Assembly: GCA_043822065.1 (NCBI GenBank)
Contig: JBDRCC010000003.1
Coordinates: forward strand, 1 to 32,510
DNA from: JBDRCC01 sp043822065 [NCBI: archaeon]
GTDB taxonomy: Archaea; Undinarchaeota; CAZHTU01
Reading direction: 5' to 3'
DNA: 32,510 nt
The notes below the pieces were generated by a model. It was not told where the DNA came from. It did no database searches and saw only the letters and a list, made by a program, of their open reading frames with translations. Position 1 is the stretch's first letter, and the number at the start of each line of letters is the position of its first letter. This document shows, one piece after another, positions 31,276 to 32,510 of the stretch. Made by a program: the position numbers and the translations under genes.

Positions 31276-32510
31276 GCCGCGCAATACTCTTCCTCCCAAT
31301 TCTCCTCGTATTCGGCTGCATTGGCGGCGGGGGCGACTGCCCCGCGGCGCAGTACCTGGACCAGGGCGTTGCGGTTACGTTCATGGACCTTGACCTCACG
31401 AACATAATTGCAGGCAACCCGATTACCCTTTCCATTGACGTCAACAACCTCGGCGAGGCTATAGGCGACGAGGTCAGGGGGAAAGTCATCGGCCCTGACA
31501 CGTTTTATGACCTAACCATCGACCTCCCCGCCGAATGCGCCGGCGACGAGCAGAGATGCACCAACATCAACTTCCCTGACAAGCTGCAGCAGTGCGACGT
31601 TGTTACAGGCGCCGCTTACTGCGGCGTCTTCAACCCACCGGATCCCACTAGGTGCCTTGAGGGGGACGCGACTTCAGGCAGGCTCACGCTTTTTTCATAC
31701 ACTGGCAAGCGCACCCCGTCGGGCGGCATTCCAATCCGCTTCCAGCTTGAGTACAAGTACAGGAGCCAGGGCTGGAACGACATAATCGCAATGTCTGAAA
31801 AGGAGTGGCTTGAGCGGAAAGACAACCCGCCGGTCGGCTACAACTGGAGGAGCGCAGCGCCGGTCCGCGTCAAGGTCGACGTCCCGGCGCGCCCGGTCAT
31901 TCTCAACTATAAGCCAGGGTCAGGCACCTACGGCGGCTGGGAAGACCAGCAGAACATCATCCCAATCAGGATAAGCCTCGAATATGCCCTCAGCGGCGAG
32001 GTGTTTGCTGTTGTTAACACTGCGGAAATAGACGCCGACTTTAGTGATTTTGATGAAAATGGCGCACCAATTCCACACACCGCAGATACTGCCGACGCGT
32101 CAAGAATCCGCGACATCTGCGGCTACGCGACTAACAGCCTGGCGCAGGGGATAATCCCGAACTGCGTCGAGGAGCTGACGATAGAGCTTGACGACGGCTT
32201 TGTCTTTGTCCCAAAGGAGCACATTGCAGGCGGGAGGGCATACTGCGGAGGAACCAAGCAGACGGATAACTGCCATGGGTGCTGGGACGACGGCGTCGAC
32301 CCGGATACTGGGAACTGCTTATTGTTCACCAGCTACCCAGACTACCAGATTATGAAGCTCCGCCCTGCAAAAATCAGCACCATGTCAAGCCGCCCGGAGC
32401 AGTACGTCATATGGATTGCGCCTAACCCGGATTACACGACTACAGACTCCCCTCTAAATCCGCAAACATTTACACAGGACAGCTTCAAGGTAACTGTCAA
32501 CGCAAAATAC
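31272..32510 (+). CDS. Surface lipoprotein with beta-type domains, 3' end missing
   Basis: The frame opens at the ATG in the ATGA overlap and stays open to the last base (413 codons). The N-terminus MSRAILFLPILLVFGC is a lipoprotein signal with the lipobox cysteine at 16, followed by GGGG. The mature part has beta-type segments (LTNIIAGNPITLSIDVNNLG, VRVKVDVPARPVILNYKP, IPIRISLEYAL) and many cysteines. Its first domain resembles the first beta domain of the upstream protein: AGxxxxxxxxIxN, then a GD/GA turn. The two are probably partners or distant paralogs in one envelope complex. No function can be assigned. Confidence 0.8.
   Translation, partial: MSRAILFLPILLVFGCIGGGGDCPAAQYLDQGVAVTFMDLDLTNIIAGNPITLSIDVNNLGEAIGDEVRGKVIGPDTFYDLTIDLPAECAGDEQRCTNINFPDKLQQCDVVTGAAYCGVFNPPDPTRCLEGDATSGRLTLFSYTGKRTPSGGIPIRFQLEYKYRSQGWNDIIAMSEKEWLERKDNPPVGYNWRSAAPVRVKVDVPARPVILNYKPGSGTYGGWEDQQNIIPIRISLEYALSGEVFAVVNTAEIDADFSDFDENGAPIPHTADTADASRIRDICGYATNSLAQGIIPNCVEELTIELDDGFVFVPKEHIAGGRAYCGGTKQTDNCHGCWDDGVDPDTGNCLLFTSYPDYQIMKLRPAKISTMSSRPEQYVIWIAPNPDYTTTDSPLNPQTFTQDSFKVTVNAKY

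Overview
The window is a gene-dense stretch of an archaeal chromosome. This rests on Pelota, diphthine synthase, ribose-1,5-bisphosphate isomerase, the HerA/NurA/Rad50 repair set, and A/T-rich TATA boxes about 25-35 nt ahead of start codons, many of which would give leaderless or very short-leader mRNAs. A compact genome of the DPANN type (Diapherotrites/Micrarchaeota-like) is my best guess from the bacterial-like MetRS, a PGF-pre-PGF surface protein and tight packing. This is inference, and I cannot place the lineage. No rRNA, tRNA, CRISPR array, transposase or integrase was seen.

Layout. 1-4317: end of a SerA-type dehydrogenase, the metabolite-repair enzyme Nnr, and a convergent methionyl-tRNA synthetase that carries an unusual C-terminal B3/4 domain. 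4343-7239: a palindromic promoter region, a large secreted membrane-anchored protein (toroid repeats, CARDB, PGF-pre-PGF) and an overlapping winged-helix-like protein. 7249-11340 (locus A): a 41-aa membrane peptide, a two-TM protein and a 986-aa coiled-coil protein with a C-terminal zinc ribbon. 11370-16743: NurA, HerA, a tiny pilin-like protein, Rad50 and a single-domain SWIM protein. Mre11 is not among them. 16832-17284: a roughly 450-bp gene-free stretch with an iteron-like repeat array, strong GC-rich hairpins and a perfect 30-bp palindrome at the promoter of a small protein with a possible Cas2-like fold. 17648-20982: an aminotransferase, a cysteine-rich zinc/HTH protein divergent from a small HTH protein, and a 73-aa helical protein. 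21000-25835 (minus strand): pelota, a membrane protein, ribose-1,5-bisphosphate isomerase, dphB and a degenerate aldehyde-dehydrogenase-like protein. 25911-32510 (locus B): two overlapping helical coiled-coil genes that share a duplicated module, then a Cys-rich membrane-anchored surface protein overlapping a lipoprotein that runs off the window.

How the parts may work together. The repair genes probably form one DNA-end-processing set. The minus-strand set joins ribosome rescue, eEF2 diphthamide synthesis and AMP/ribose-bisphosphate salvage. Loci A and B look like two undescribed cell-envelope systems. Each couples membrane or surface proteins to long coiled-coil proteins through 1-nt stop/start overlaps or a short gap. 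The main candidates for something new are loci A and B, the repeat/palindrome region at 16832-17284, and the MetRS-B3/4 fusion.
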